NCBI RefSeq assembly: GCF_014195535.1
Contig: NZ_JACIBY010000001.1
Coordinates: 809,748-873,747 of the forward strand
Reading direction: 5' to 3'
DNA from: Runella defluvii
GTDB taxonomy: Bacteria; Bacteroidota; Bacteroidia; Cytophagales; Spirosomataceae
Length of the DNA: 64,000 nt
Of this stretch, positions 15,645 through 22,444 are shown piece by piece; positions within the stretch are counted from its first letter, which is position 1; every line of letters starts with the position of its first letter. Under the pieces are notes generated by a model. That model had not been told where the DNA came from, searched no databases, and saw only the letters and a program-made list of their open reading frames with translations. The translations under genes were made by a program, and so were the position numbers.

Positions 15645-17309
15645 TTACAATTTAGGGTGTTGTTTGTGCCAAGGAGTGGCATCTTGATATACTTTAGCGA
15701 CGGCCAATAGCTTGGCTTCGGCATACAGTTGGGCACTGAACGTAATACTGGTTGGCATACGGTTTCGGTTAAAGCCGTTTGGTAAACAGATACTTGGGTG
15801 TCCCGATAAGTTGGTGTACGTCAGGTTACCACCCGCATACGTGGGCGTAATATACACGTCGATTTTTTCTCGTTTTAGTACTTGGTACAAATCTTGAATC
15901 ATTTTGCTACGAACGCGCTGGGCTTGCACGTACTCAACGGCAGGAATGTATCGAGCCGAACGGAATTCGTTAGGCCACGCATTTTTACCCTGACGAACCA
16001 TTTGGTCGTCTTTGTTGGTTAACGTAAGTTCGTCAAACGCAGCGCCGCCTTCTACCCCAATCGTAATAGTAAGATCACCAACGGGATACGACGGAAGCTC
16101 AAACGGAACCAATTCTGCCCCAAGCTGACGAAGTTTGGCAAGGGTCAACGAGTCGTTGGCGCGGCCTGGGTAATTTGATTCAAAGGCTTTTTTCAAATAA
16201 CCAATGCGCGTTCCTTTCAGCGTGGCAAGCGGGGCGTAGTTAAAAGGTAAATCCCGAACCGTAGCGTCTTTGCCGTCGGGGCCAACGATGGCATTAAACA
16301 CCAGTGCACAATCCTCGACCGAACGAGTCATGGGGCCAATTTTGTCCATGCTCCAGCTCAGCGCCATCGCGCCAAAACGGCTCACCCGCCCAAAAGTAGG
16401 GCGCAATCCCGTAACGCCGTTGACGGTTGATGGCGAAACGATAGAACCTAACGTTTCGGTTCCGATGGCAAATGGCAAACAGCCCGCCGATACTGCCGAG
16501 CCTGAACCTGCCGAAGAGCCACTTGCACCCGTTTTGGTATTCCAAGGGTTGCGGGTCATACCTTCAAACCAGACATCACCCCAAGCAAATTCGCCTACCG
16601 ACATTTTTGCCACTAAAACCGCTCCTGCTTTTTCGAGGCGTTCAATGACTGTAGCGTCGTAGGGCAATTGTTGATTTTTGTAAATATTGGAGCCCCAAGT
16701 GGTTGGGTAACCCGTTTTGGCCAATAAATCTTTCGCTCCGTACGGAATCCCGTGCAGCGGCCCGCGGTATTTGCCTGCCTTGATTTCAGCATCGGCCTGT
16801 GCGGCTTGTTTGAGCGCTAAATCTTCGGTGAGGGTAATGACATTGAGCAGGGTGGGGCGGTATTTTTTGAGGCGCTCAAGAAAAAAGGTGGTTAGCTCCA
16901 CCGACGTAATTTGCTTGTTACGAATGAGTGCCCCCAATTCGGTCACGGTATAAAACGCCAAACTATCACGGTTTTGAGGCAAAGCCACTTTTCCTACGAC
17001 ACTGGCCTGAAAAGGCTTTTTGGTTTTTTCAAACTCAAATCCAACGGGAACGGGGTCAAAAAGCAATGCTGGAGCAACGTCGTTGGTAAGCGGCACTTTG
17101 CGAACGCGCTCAAAACCTTTGAGTTGGTCGTTGAGGTTATCGAGCATCGAATCCCGTTCGGCGGCCGAAAATTCGATTCCAAAGACCTTGGAGGCGTAAT
17201 TGGCGATGTCGGCGGTGATGGGTGCTTCAGCAGGTCGGTAGGCTGTTCCCAGCAAAAAACTGCCTGTGCAAGCAGCAATAACCCCTAAGGGAAGTACAAG
17301 TTTTCTCAT
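15645..17309 (-). CDS. Amidase-signature hydrolase with N-terminal signal/anchor
   Basis: The 554-residue protein has an N-terminal hydrophobic segment (4-22). The amidase-signature core begins about residue 110 and includes the catalytic Lys in GIPYGAKDLLAK, the Ser-rich loop GASGSSAGSGSA and TETLGSIVSPS, which supply the Lys-cisSer-Ser triad. It is a non-GatA amidase, probably acting in the periplasm on small amides or peptides; the substrate is unknown. The N-terminal region of about 100 residues before the core is not part of the usual family. It likely forms an operon with the TonB-C lipoprotein. Confidence 0.85.
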   Translation of the reverse strand: MRKLVLPLGVIAACTGSFLLGTAYRPAEAPITADIANYASKVFGIEFSAAERDSMLDNLNDQLKGFERVRKVPLTNDVAPALLFDPVPVGFEFEKTKKPFQASVVGKVALPQNRDSLAFYTVTELGALIRNKQITSVELTTFFLERLKKYRPTLLNVITLTEDLALKQAAQADAEIKAGKYRGPLHGIPYGAKDLLAKTGYPTTWGSNIYKNQQLPYDATVIERLEKAGAVLVAKMSVGEFAWGDVWFEGMTRNPWNTKTGASGSSAGSGSAVSAGCLPFAIGTETLGSIVSPSTVNGVTGLRPTFGRVSRFGAMALSWSMDKIGPMTRSVEDCALVFNAIVGPDGKDATVRDLPFNYAPLATLKGTRIGYLKKAFESNYPGRANDSLTLAKLRQLGAELVPFELPSYPVGDLTITIGVEGGAAFDELTLTNKDDQMVRQGKNAWPNEFRSARYIPAVEYVQAQRVRSKMIQDLYQVLKREKIDVYITPTYAGGNLTYTNLSGHPSICLPNGFNRNRMPTSITFSAQLYAEAKLLAVAKVYQDATPWHKQHPKL

Positions 17310-17370
17310 TGATTTTTAGGTTGATGGTAAAGTAGAACTAATAATAGCAACGATTAAAGCCCGAATGGTG

Positions 17371-17400
17371 TTTGCAATTTAGTACAAATCTGTATATTTG
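17371..17400 (+). promoter_or_regulatory. Promoter of tRNA-Arg(CCG)
   Basis: TTTG at 17371-17374 and TATATTTG at 17393-17400, 18 nt apart, form a complete Bacteroidota-type -33/-7 pair. The mature tRNA begins 56 nt downstream of the -7 box. Confidence 0.65.
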
Positions 17401-17420
17401 CAGCCCGATTCGCTCAAAAT

Positions 17421-17432
17421 GCGCCCGTAGTT
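17421..17432 (+). repeat. 12-nt copy of the tRNA-Arg 5' end in its leader
   Basis: GCGCCCGTAGTT is identical to the first 12 nt of the tRNA at 17457-17468 and precedes it by 36 nt. It may be a relic of an earlier tRNA copy or recombination. There is no second tRNA here. Confidence 0.6.
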
Positions 17433-17456
17433 ATAACGTAAGCATTTGAGTTTTTT

Positions 17457-17528
17457 GCGCCCGTAGTTCAATGGATAGAATTTTGGTTTCCGGTACCAAC
17501 GATAGGGGTTCGAGTCCCTTCGGGCGCA
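17457..17528 (+). tRNA. tRNA-Arg (CCG), integration target
   Basis: Acceptor GCGCCCG/CGGGCGC, anticodon stem TTGGT/ACCAA with loop TTCCGGT (anticodon CCG) and T-arm GGGGTTCGAGTCCC give a complete tRNA. Its 3' portion is duplicated at 23964-23987, marking it as the attachment site of the adjoining element. The intact gene is preserved on the left side of the element. Confidence 0.93.
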
Positions 17529-17530
17529 CA
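17507..17530 (+). repeat. attL core: 3' end of tRNA-Arg
   Basis: These 24 nt (T-arm through acceptor stem plus two bases) are identical to 23964-23987. The two copies bound the integrative element. Identity stops at 17531/23988 on the right and at 17506/23963 on the left. Confidence 0.88.
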
Positions 17531-17542
17531 ACTTTAATAGAT

Positions 17543-17583
17543 AACTCACTGACTGTATGATAGTTAGTGAGTTTTGTTTTTTC
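17543..17583 (+). terminator. Element-supplied terminator for tRNA-Arg
   Basis: A 12-bp stem with one G:U (17543-17554 with 17562-17573) and a 7-nt loop is followed by TTTGTTTTTT. It lies inside the left end of the element, so integration replaces the tRNA's own terminator; a candidate for the original one lies beyond attR at 23991-24023. Confidence 0.75.
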
Positions 17584-17584
17584 T

Positions 17585-17604
17585 AGGGGACGCGTGAGGG
17601 GACG
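17585..17604 (+). repeat. Left-end copy of paired AGGGGACG motif
   Basis: AGGGGACGCGTGAGGGGACG holds two direct AGGGGACG octamers. The same 20-mer with a single change lies near the right end at 23836-23855, in the same orientation. They are likely integrase arm-type sites. Confidence 0.6.
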
Positions 17605-17682
17605 GATTTTAATACGTAGGATTTATATACTAAAAGTTTTTGATAGTTTTTCTTCCGTTTGAACTCTGGTATTGGCCATTAT

Positions 17683-19047
17683 CTAAAGTTTGATTTCGTA
17701 GGGTGTTCCCTTCCACCGTTCCAAAAGTTGTTTTTCCTCCTCGGTGAGCCGTATTGTGTCCGATTGGTCAAATAGTGAGTTTGCCGTTTGAATTTTGAGG
17801 ATTTTATTACGTAGGTTATTGGCGGCGTTATGGTACTCGTTGCGGATGTTGTGAGCAATGTAATACGCCTCGTCGTGGTTCTGCCTCTTTCTTTTCTTGT
17901 GTTGGTGCTGTGAGCAAAGTTCGGTCAATAAATCGGGGCCTTTGCGTAGGGTGGTTTCTGTCAAAAACAGTGCGTTGTTTTTCTGGTTGGATATGTCGGT
18001 GCCAGTGACTTTACAGGTTCTTTTTGGGAGCGTGTTTTGTGGCTCGTCTGATTGTCGCAAATGTCTAATTAAAGTATAGTTGACATTTGCGACATTTTCC
18101 CCTTTTTGGGTAGGTGTATTTGTGTCCTGAAAGTCGAGACATTTGCGACAACTTTTTAAGGTTAGTTCTTCCCACTTTTGGGCGATGAGCGCGGCGGTTT
18201 TTTGTTGCCATCGTTCGGCCTTTGGGTGGTCTTGGAGCAACTGGATAAACTTCTTTTCGCGCCGTCCTTGCTCTTGGCGTGTACGGTTATAGTCGGTTTC
18301 GGTGAGGAAATCGTCTCGCTGAGGTCGAATCCATGTTTTGGGGTTTCGACCTATGTCCAAAAGATGTTTTTGGCCTGCTGAAAGACCTTCGGAAGTAATG
18401 AGGGGTTCGTCGAAAAGTATTTGGTCGAAATAGTCGAGTAAGAGACTGCCCAAACGTTGATAATTGGCGGTGTCGGTTAAATCGTGAAGGGTTTTTATTG
18501 AAATGCTCTTGGAGGCGAAAAACTGCATCCCTAGCACTTTTACTTCAAATCGGAGCAAATGGAAGTTAAGGCCGTATTGTGTGCCTTTGTCGTAAATCTT
18601 GAGAATGAATTTATCGTGTTTGCACTGATAGAAGTTTACCCCGTTGTCTATGGTTTTTTCAAAGGGAACACCCTTGTAACAAATTAGGCGTTGTAGTAGC
18701 TTCTTTGGGGCAAAAGGGGTACGGATGTTTACACCAAACTCAACGTTGTTTAAAACACTGTTAGGGGTGATTCTAAAACGTTTTTGGAGGTCTTGGATAG
18801 TTTCCTCTACTTGGAGGGCGTTAAAGTCGTTGGCGTTGTGTTCGCCACTGTTAAAGTATTTGTGTAAACTTCCCTGTATTCGTAGGTTCTTCCCTTTGAG
18901 TGAAAACAAAAGGTTGTTGTAATGGGCGGTTCTTCCTTCAAGTTCGCCCGTGCTGTTACGTGTGTGGTTTGTCCAGTCGAGGTAGGCGTTTTCGCTCAGT
19001 GCCTCAATGTCGCCCAGGGCGTTGAGTATCTTGATGCCATCAAACAT
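17683..19047 (-). CDS. Phage/plasmid replication protein, gene II/X-like (rolling-circle)
   Basis: The 454-residue protein from the ATG at 19047 carries the segment IQGSLHKYFNSGEHNANDF and a nearby FGVNI strand, resembling Phage_CRI/gene II-X initiators that nick double-strand origins to start rolling-circle replication. By eye the match covers roughly the first 250 residues. The C-terminal half is basic with several Cys (CRKC, about 308-311) and a KKRKRQ stretch, suggesting a nucleic-acid-binding tail. A longer frame begins at 19266 but its first 73 residues are Arg/Leu-rich and overlap the next gene, so 19047 is preferred. It is the last gene of the leftward unit. Confidence 0.6.
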   Translation of the reverse strand: MFDGIKILNALGDIEALSENAYLDWTNHTRNSTGELEGRTAHYNNLLFSLKGKNLRIQGSLHKYFNSGEHNANDFNALQVEETIQDLQKRFRITPNSVLNNVEFGVNIRTPFAPKKLLQRLICYKGVPFEKTIDNGVNFYQCKHDKFILKIYDKGTQYGLNFHLLRFEVKVLGMQFFASKSISIKTLHDLTDTANYQRLGSLLLDYFDQILFDEPLITSEGLSAGQKHLLDIGRNPKTWIRPQRDDFLTETDYNRTRQEQGRREKKFIQLLQDHPKAERWQQKTAALIAQKWEELTLKSCRKCLDFQDTNTPTQKGENVANVNYTLIRHLRQSDEPQNTLPKRTCKVTGTDISNQKNNALFLTETTLRKGPDLLTELCSQHQHKKRKRQNHDEAYYIAHNIRNEYHNAANNLRNKILKIQTANSLFDQSDTIRLTEEEKQLLERWKGTPYEIKL

Positions 19048-19113
19048 TTGAATTTGTTGTAATATTGTGCCACTACTCGGAATTTTCCGCGTTAGTCGAA
19101 CACGCGTGAGTAT

Positions 19114-19144
19114 AAAGGCCGTACGGGGACACCGCGCGGCCTTT
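19114..19144. repeat. Hairpin upstream of the replication gene
   Basis: An 8-bp stem AAAGGCCG/CGGCCTTT encloses a 15-nt loop containing ACGGGGACACC. It lies between the acidic-protein gene and the replication gene. It may be an attenuator or part of a replication origin; nothing distinguishes these. Confidence 0.5.
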
Positions 19145-19153
19145 TTAATTGCT

Positions 19154-19522
19154 CTATTGTTGAGGTTCAGAAGGGGGAGTCCATTCCTGAAAATCAAAGG
19201 TTGTAATCTCAGTAGTAATCTCGATATTGAGCTCTGGACAATAGTTTTCGGGTTTCCATTCATCAAATTCTGTCATTGGAAACATACTTTCCATTTCGAG
19301 TTCTGTAAACTCGTTTTCGGGTTTCCATTCGTCAAATTCAGTAATTGGAAATATTACCATTTCGAGTTCTGTAAACTCTGGAAAGTCGTTTTCGGATTCC
19401 CAATCTACTGCCTCAAATTCTGAACTTGGCCACCCTTCGGGCTGCTGTTGGGGGATTGACTCGAAATAGTCCCCAGACGGTTCGTTTTCCTCGTTTGGGG
19501 GTGTGGTTTTATTGTCTGTCAT
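19154..19522 (-). CDS. Extremely acidic repeat protein of the element
   Basis: This 122-residue protein has 34 Asp/Glu against 3 Lys and no Arg. The core repeats a unit of about 20-24 residues ending TEFDEWKPEN (two clear copies, with degenerate ones before and after), each preceded by FTELEM. The start overlaps the upstream stop as ATGA, so translation is probably coupled. No known domain is recognised. The charge and aromatic spacing would suit a DNA mimic or a decoy for a basic protein; that is inference only. Confidence 0.7.
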   Translation of the reverse strand: MTDNKTTPPNEENEPSGDYFESIPQQQPEGWPSSEFEAVDWESENDFPEFTELEMVIFPITEFDEWKPENEFTELEMESMFPMTEFDEWKPENYCPELNIEITTEITTFDFQEWTPPSEPQQ

Positions 19523-19914
19523 CGTAGCAGTGGTATTAAATCGTCAATGCCTCCAAATCGACGTTTAAGGCCGTCAAAAAATAACAGGGTTAGTGTTTCG
19601 GAATCAGGGGAGAACTGAAACAAACAGTAGTTTTCGACGAAAGAGCCGCGGTAACGCCCAAAGGTTCTGAAGTTTCCAGAGTAAACGTTTACGTGGTTTG
19701 TTTCTCTTAGACCTGTAAACCATTTCCACCCTCTCTTTGGGTCAATCTCTTTGGGGATTCGTTCGCGCCCATGAATAATTATTTGCGCCTGTACGTTGTC
19801 TGATTTGCGTTCCTCCACTTTCAATTCGTTGGGGAGAGTAGAGGCAGTTGGCGGGGCTGTGATGAGTTTATACCATCCCGTTTCACGGTCTAGGGCATAA
19901 GTAAGTTTCTTCAT
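19519..19914 (-). CDS. Element protein of unknown function, 131 residues
   Basis: The product is beta-rich by eye, with aromatic and basic residues in the middle (RGWKWFTGLRETNHVNVYSG). It is flanked by translational overlaps: its ATG overlaps the HTH gene's stop (TAATG) and its stop overlaps the acidic gene's start (ATGA). The three are therefore made together with the replication protein. A single-strand DNA-binding role, by analogy with filamentous-phage gene order, is possible but unproven. Confidence 0.65.
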   Translation of the reverse strand: MKKLTYALDRETGWYKLITAPPTASTLPNELKVEERKSDNVQAQIIIHGRERIPKEIDPKRGWKWFTGLRETNHVNVYSGNFRTFGRYRGSFVENYCLFQFSPDSETLTLLFFDGLKRRFGGIDDLIPLLR

Positions 19915-20231
19915 TAGGCCGACTGTTTTTTGTGCTTCAACTGTTTTGCAGTTTCGAGCGTGGCCAATATTTCATCACGACGGTAGCGAACGCGCCCATT
20001 GAGGGTTACTTTTTGCGGAATCAGCCTCTTTTTGTCCCACTCGTAGAGTGTCATCAACGAAATACGGTAGAGCTTCGCGGTTTCGTGGCGTGTCAAGTAC
20101 TCAGGAAGTACGTCTTTGGGGCTTGGTGGCGGTGGTGTGTAAGTGGCTAGTTCAGCGCGCACCGCGTCGCGCATCATTTTTGCCAATGTGTCGGTATCGA
20201 CGGAGACAAGAAGTGTTTGTTGGGAGAACAT
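19914..20231 (-). CDS. Small helix-turn-helix protein (excisionase/MerR-like)
   Basis: The 105-residue protein has a C-terminal winged-helix of the excisionase/DNA-binding helix_turn_helix type: EYLTRHETAKLYRIS, LMTLYEWDKKRLI and GRVRYRRDEILATLE (about 44-92). In such elements this kind of protein directs excision or represses the replication operon. It is the first gene of a tightly overlapping four-gene run, so it may regulate that run. Confidence 0.8.
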   Translation of the reverse strand: MFSQQTLLVSVDTDTLAKMMRDAVRAELATYTPPPPSPKDVLPEYLTRHETAKLYRISLMTLYEWDKKRLIPQKVTLNGRVRYRRDEILATLETAKQLKHKKQSA

Positions 20232-20327
20232 TTTGCATCAATCGGAGGGGATTATTAGATAGTTTACTCCGACAGTGCAAAGGTCTATAGTTAGGGAAAG
20301 AGGGAACGGCGAGGGAATTCCCTAATT

Positions 20328-21134
20328 TTACCCATCTTGGTAAATTTGCCTTGTGTGAGCAAATTCAACTACCTTGTTTTTAAATTTTAACTGGTTGTTG
20401 TTATCAAAGTACTTTATTACTACTTCTAAATCGTCTTTAATGTATCTCTTTTGGGATTCAGTTATATTTTTATCAATTATGCCATTAACCCGTTTAATGG
20501 CCTTTTTAAAGTCTTCCTCTGTCTTTTCGTATTTGTCAGATAGTCTTTTGTAAAACTTTGTTTTATCTTCGTTAGGTTCACTGTTTAACTTTCCCTCGGA
20601 AAAGTATTCTATAAAACAGAATTGAGCCGCTGTAAGGCCGTTTTGGCTCTTTGTGTTTAGTTCTTTGATTACTTCATTATAAAAATCGGCATAAAGTTGT
20701 TCTCTGATTTGGTCAAACTGACAAGGTGCTAGTTCTTTTCTGAAATGTTCTACTGATACTAATTCATCGGGGTTATATTCTAAAGAGTACTCTAATTCCC
20801 GTTGTTCTAGCAAAAGATTGTTAGCCTTTCTTTGATGTTCAGTCCATTGGTCTTTTAAATCTATCAGTAGTAAATCTTTGCTCAGACCTGCGTTAATATA
20901 TGCCTCTATGTCAAACAAATATTGTTGATACAATACCATCGAAAATAAATCAAAGAATGACTCGAAAGGTGTCTTATTATCTCCTTTTCTTGGGGGCAAT
21001 GTAACAGTTTCACCAGTCGCGATATTTATTCTGAACCCAGCGGGGAATACATGAACCGTGGGAGTATCTCCAAAGACAGATTTGATTTTATTGGCTGCAC
21101 TTCTAACCAAATCATTGATTGATTCTTGTGTCAT
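20328..21134 (-). CDS. Element cargo protein of unknown function, 268 residues
   Basis: No family is recognised. The protein is soluble, Lys/Glu-rich and largely helical by eye, with an N-terminal segment carrying VTLPPRKGDNKTPFESFFDLFS and a long C-terminal helical part (about 185-260). Base composition is clearly more AT-rich than the integrase and replication genes, suggesting separately acquired cargo. It is flanked by non-coding gaps of 96 and 80 nt, so it may have its own promoter. Confidence 0.6.
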   Translation of the reverse strand: MTQESINDLVRSAANKIKSVFGDTPTVHVFPAGFRINIATGETVTLPPRKGDNKTPFESFFDLFSMVLYQQYLFDIEAYINAGLSKDLLLIDLKDQWTEHQRKANNLLLEQRELEYSLEYNPDELVSVEHFRKELAPCQFDQIREQLYADFYNEVIKELNTKSQNGLTAAQFCFIEYFSEGKLNSEPNEDKTKFYKRLSDKYEKTEEDFKKAIKRVNGIIDKNITESQKRYIKDDLEVVIKYFDNNNQLKFKNKVVEFAHTRQIYQDG

Positions 21135-21214
21135 CCTGTATGGCGTTAAGTTAGTCGAACATGAAATTAACCTACTGTATTAAAGTGGTTAGTTCTCTCT
21201 CTGAGTAGCTGAGG

Positions 21215-21481
21215 CTATTGTAAATGAGTTTCAAGTTGTTGCCTGTAATGCAAAAATTCAACGGTTCTAAGGTAGCGCAAACAAAGATGAAACTCCGATA
21301 ACAGATTCTGTTTTAGGTAGGTGATAAAGTCGGGATACCATGCAGAAAGTTGGCTATTGCCTAAGAAAGTGTAAAACTCTCGGTAAATCTGCCGTGTTCG
21401 TTCTTCTGTTGATAAGTACCCGCGCTGATTTGAAGTTATTTCCAGGTACTCCATTAAGTCGTTTCTGTCCTGTGTGCTCAT
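21215..21481 (-). CDS. Small helical protein of the element, 88 residues
   Basis: The product is aromatic-rich and apparently all-helical (IYREFYTFLGN, WYPDFITYLKQNLL, LCLRYLRTVEFLHYR). No family is recognised. It lies 80 nt upstream of the 268-residue gene on the same strand and 261 nt downstream of the cargo pair, separated from that pair by a repeat-containing gap. Confidence 0.5.
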   Translation of the reverse strand: MSTQDRNDLMEYLEITSNQRGYLSTEERTRQIYREFYTFLGNSQLSAWYPDFITYLKQNLLSEFHLCLRYLRTVEFLHYRQQLETHLQ

Positions 21482-21542
21482 TGATTTTAATATTTTGTGT
21501 TAATGTTATTGTGCTGTTTACAGTGTCCTATCTTTCCACCCC

Positions 21543-21568
21543 TACGCGTGCGCCTGTAGAAAAAACAC
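21543..21568 (+). repeat. 26-bp direct repeat, copy 1
   Basis: The 26-mer (beginning TACGCGTGCGCC) is identical at 21660-21685. The two copies start 117 nt apart in the non-coding gap between cargo genes, and each is followed within about 40 nt by GGGTGT. Confidence 0.8.
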
Positions 21569-21659
21569 CCTTACGCGGCATTTTGGGTAGAGGTAGTGGG
21601 TGTGCTGCCTCGTTTCTTGAATACTGGTTAAATTTTTTCAATTGTAGCAGTCTCTTTGT

Positions 21660-21685
21660 TACGCGTGCGCCTGTAGAAAAAACAC
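21660..21685 (+). repeat. 26-bp direct repeat, copy 2
   Basis: Identical to 21543-21568. Just after it, 21693-21711 is a 19-nt exact copy of 22477-22495, which lies in the coding 3' end of the integrase gene, so this gap has been rearranged from element sequence. Confidence 0.8.
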
Positions 21686-21742
21686 ACCTATGCTGCGTAA
21701 AGAATGGGTGTAGTACTCGTTTACGAAAGATTCTATGAGTAA

Positions 21743-21970
21743 CTACGCTGCGTTGCCTACATTCCGTAACTGGATAGTCATATTTGAGCCTTGCAATAAT
21801 TCATCTAGTTCGGCCAGATGTTCGTCCCGAAGGTGTTGGTATTGCTCCACAATAAAGTCGGGGCTGTTGGCTGCCTTGTGCCGTTCTATGGCTTCCAAAG
21901 AGCGTTTAATGAGGTCTAAGAGCCTGGACACTCGTAATGTCCAATCTTCGTTTTCTAGTACCTGTTCCAT
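21743..21970 (-). CDS. Small helical partner of the nucleotidyltransferase-like protein
   Basis: The 75-residue product is mostly one charged helical hairpin (WTLRVSRLLDLIKRSLEAIERHK; EQYQHLRDEHLAELDELLQ). It begins 3 nt after the stop of the nucleotidyltransferase-like gene, as expected for paired toxin-antitoxin or regulator-enzyme genes. No domain is recognised. Confidence 0.6.
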   Translation of the reverse strand: MEQVLENEDWTLRVSRLLDLIKRSLEAIERHKAANSPDFIVEQYQHLRDEHLAELDELLQGSNMTIQLRNVGNAA

Positions 21971-21973
21971 TGC

Positions 21974-22444
21974 TTAAAATTTGATTTGAATAACTCCTTT
22001 TTTGGGATTTTCCTTAATACGTGTGTTTCGACTGAATTGATAGAGCCAGTCCAAATAATCCATGCGAAAAATGTCATAATGTTGGTGAGTTGGCTCATAA
22101 GTTACGACTGTGTACGCATCAATTTTGCGCCCTCGGTACAGATTAGTGCTGTGTAATTTCCCAATCTCAGACGCGTGTTTTTGAAGGGTTTGTGCTTCAA
22201 TAAACGTTACAAGGTCAATGTCATTTGGGTTACGTTTAAGAGTGGTAAAACTCCCGTCAATCCATTGATAAAACCCTCCTCCTATAATTTGCTTGAGGTC
22301 GGAGAGGTAGTTTAGGTATGCTTCAAAAATGCCTGAACGAGTAGAAGAATGAGTAAAATCAGTAACAAATATTCGCTCAAACGCTGCTAAGTCAGTATCA
22401 ATAATGTCGTAGGGGACTAAATGCCCGTAGTTGTCAAAATCCAT
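21974..22444 (-). CDS. Nucleotidyltransferase-fold protein (DUF6932-like)
   Basis: The 156-residue protein contains IDGSFTTLKRNPNDIDLVTF (about 62-81), the GS...DxD pattern of the polymerase-beta-like nucleotidyltransferase fold, in which two Asp bind metal. The final strands (YDIFRMDYLDWLYQF) could provide the third acidic residue. Its start codon overlaps the integrase stop by one base, so it is translated with the integrase. With the small gene after it, it looks like a cargo pair related to MNT-type toxin-antitoxin modules; that function is inferred. Confidence 0.65.
   Translation of the reverse strand: MDFDNYGHLVPYDIIDTDLAAFERIFVTDFTHSSTRSGIFEAYLNYLSDLKQIIGGGFYQWIDGSFTTLKRNPNDIDLVTFIEAQTLQKHASEIGKLHSTNLYRGRKIDAYTVVTYEPTHQHYDIFRMDYLDWLYQFSRNTRIKENPKKGVIQIKF

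Noticed and set aside
19048-19266. N-terminal extension of the replication protein (start at 19266)
   Set aside because: The extra 73 residues are Arg/Leu-rich, overlap the acidic-protein gene and include a hairpin region; the ATG at 19047 gives the conserved-looking start.
21340-21738. Forward frame of 132 codons through the element gap
   Set aside because: It crosses the 88-residue gene on the opposite strand and the direct repeats; the product is Ser/Cys-rich with duplicated repeat-derived segments.
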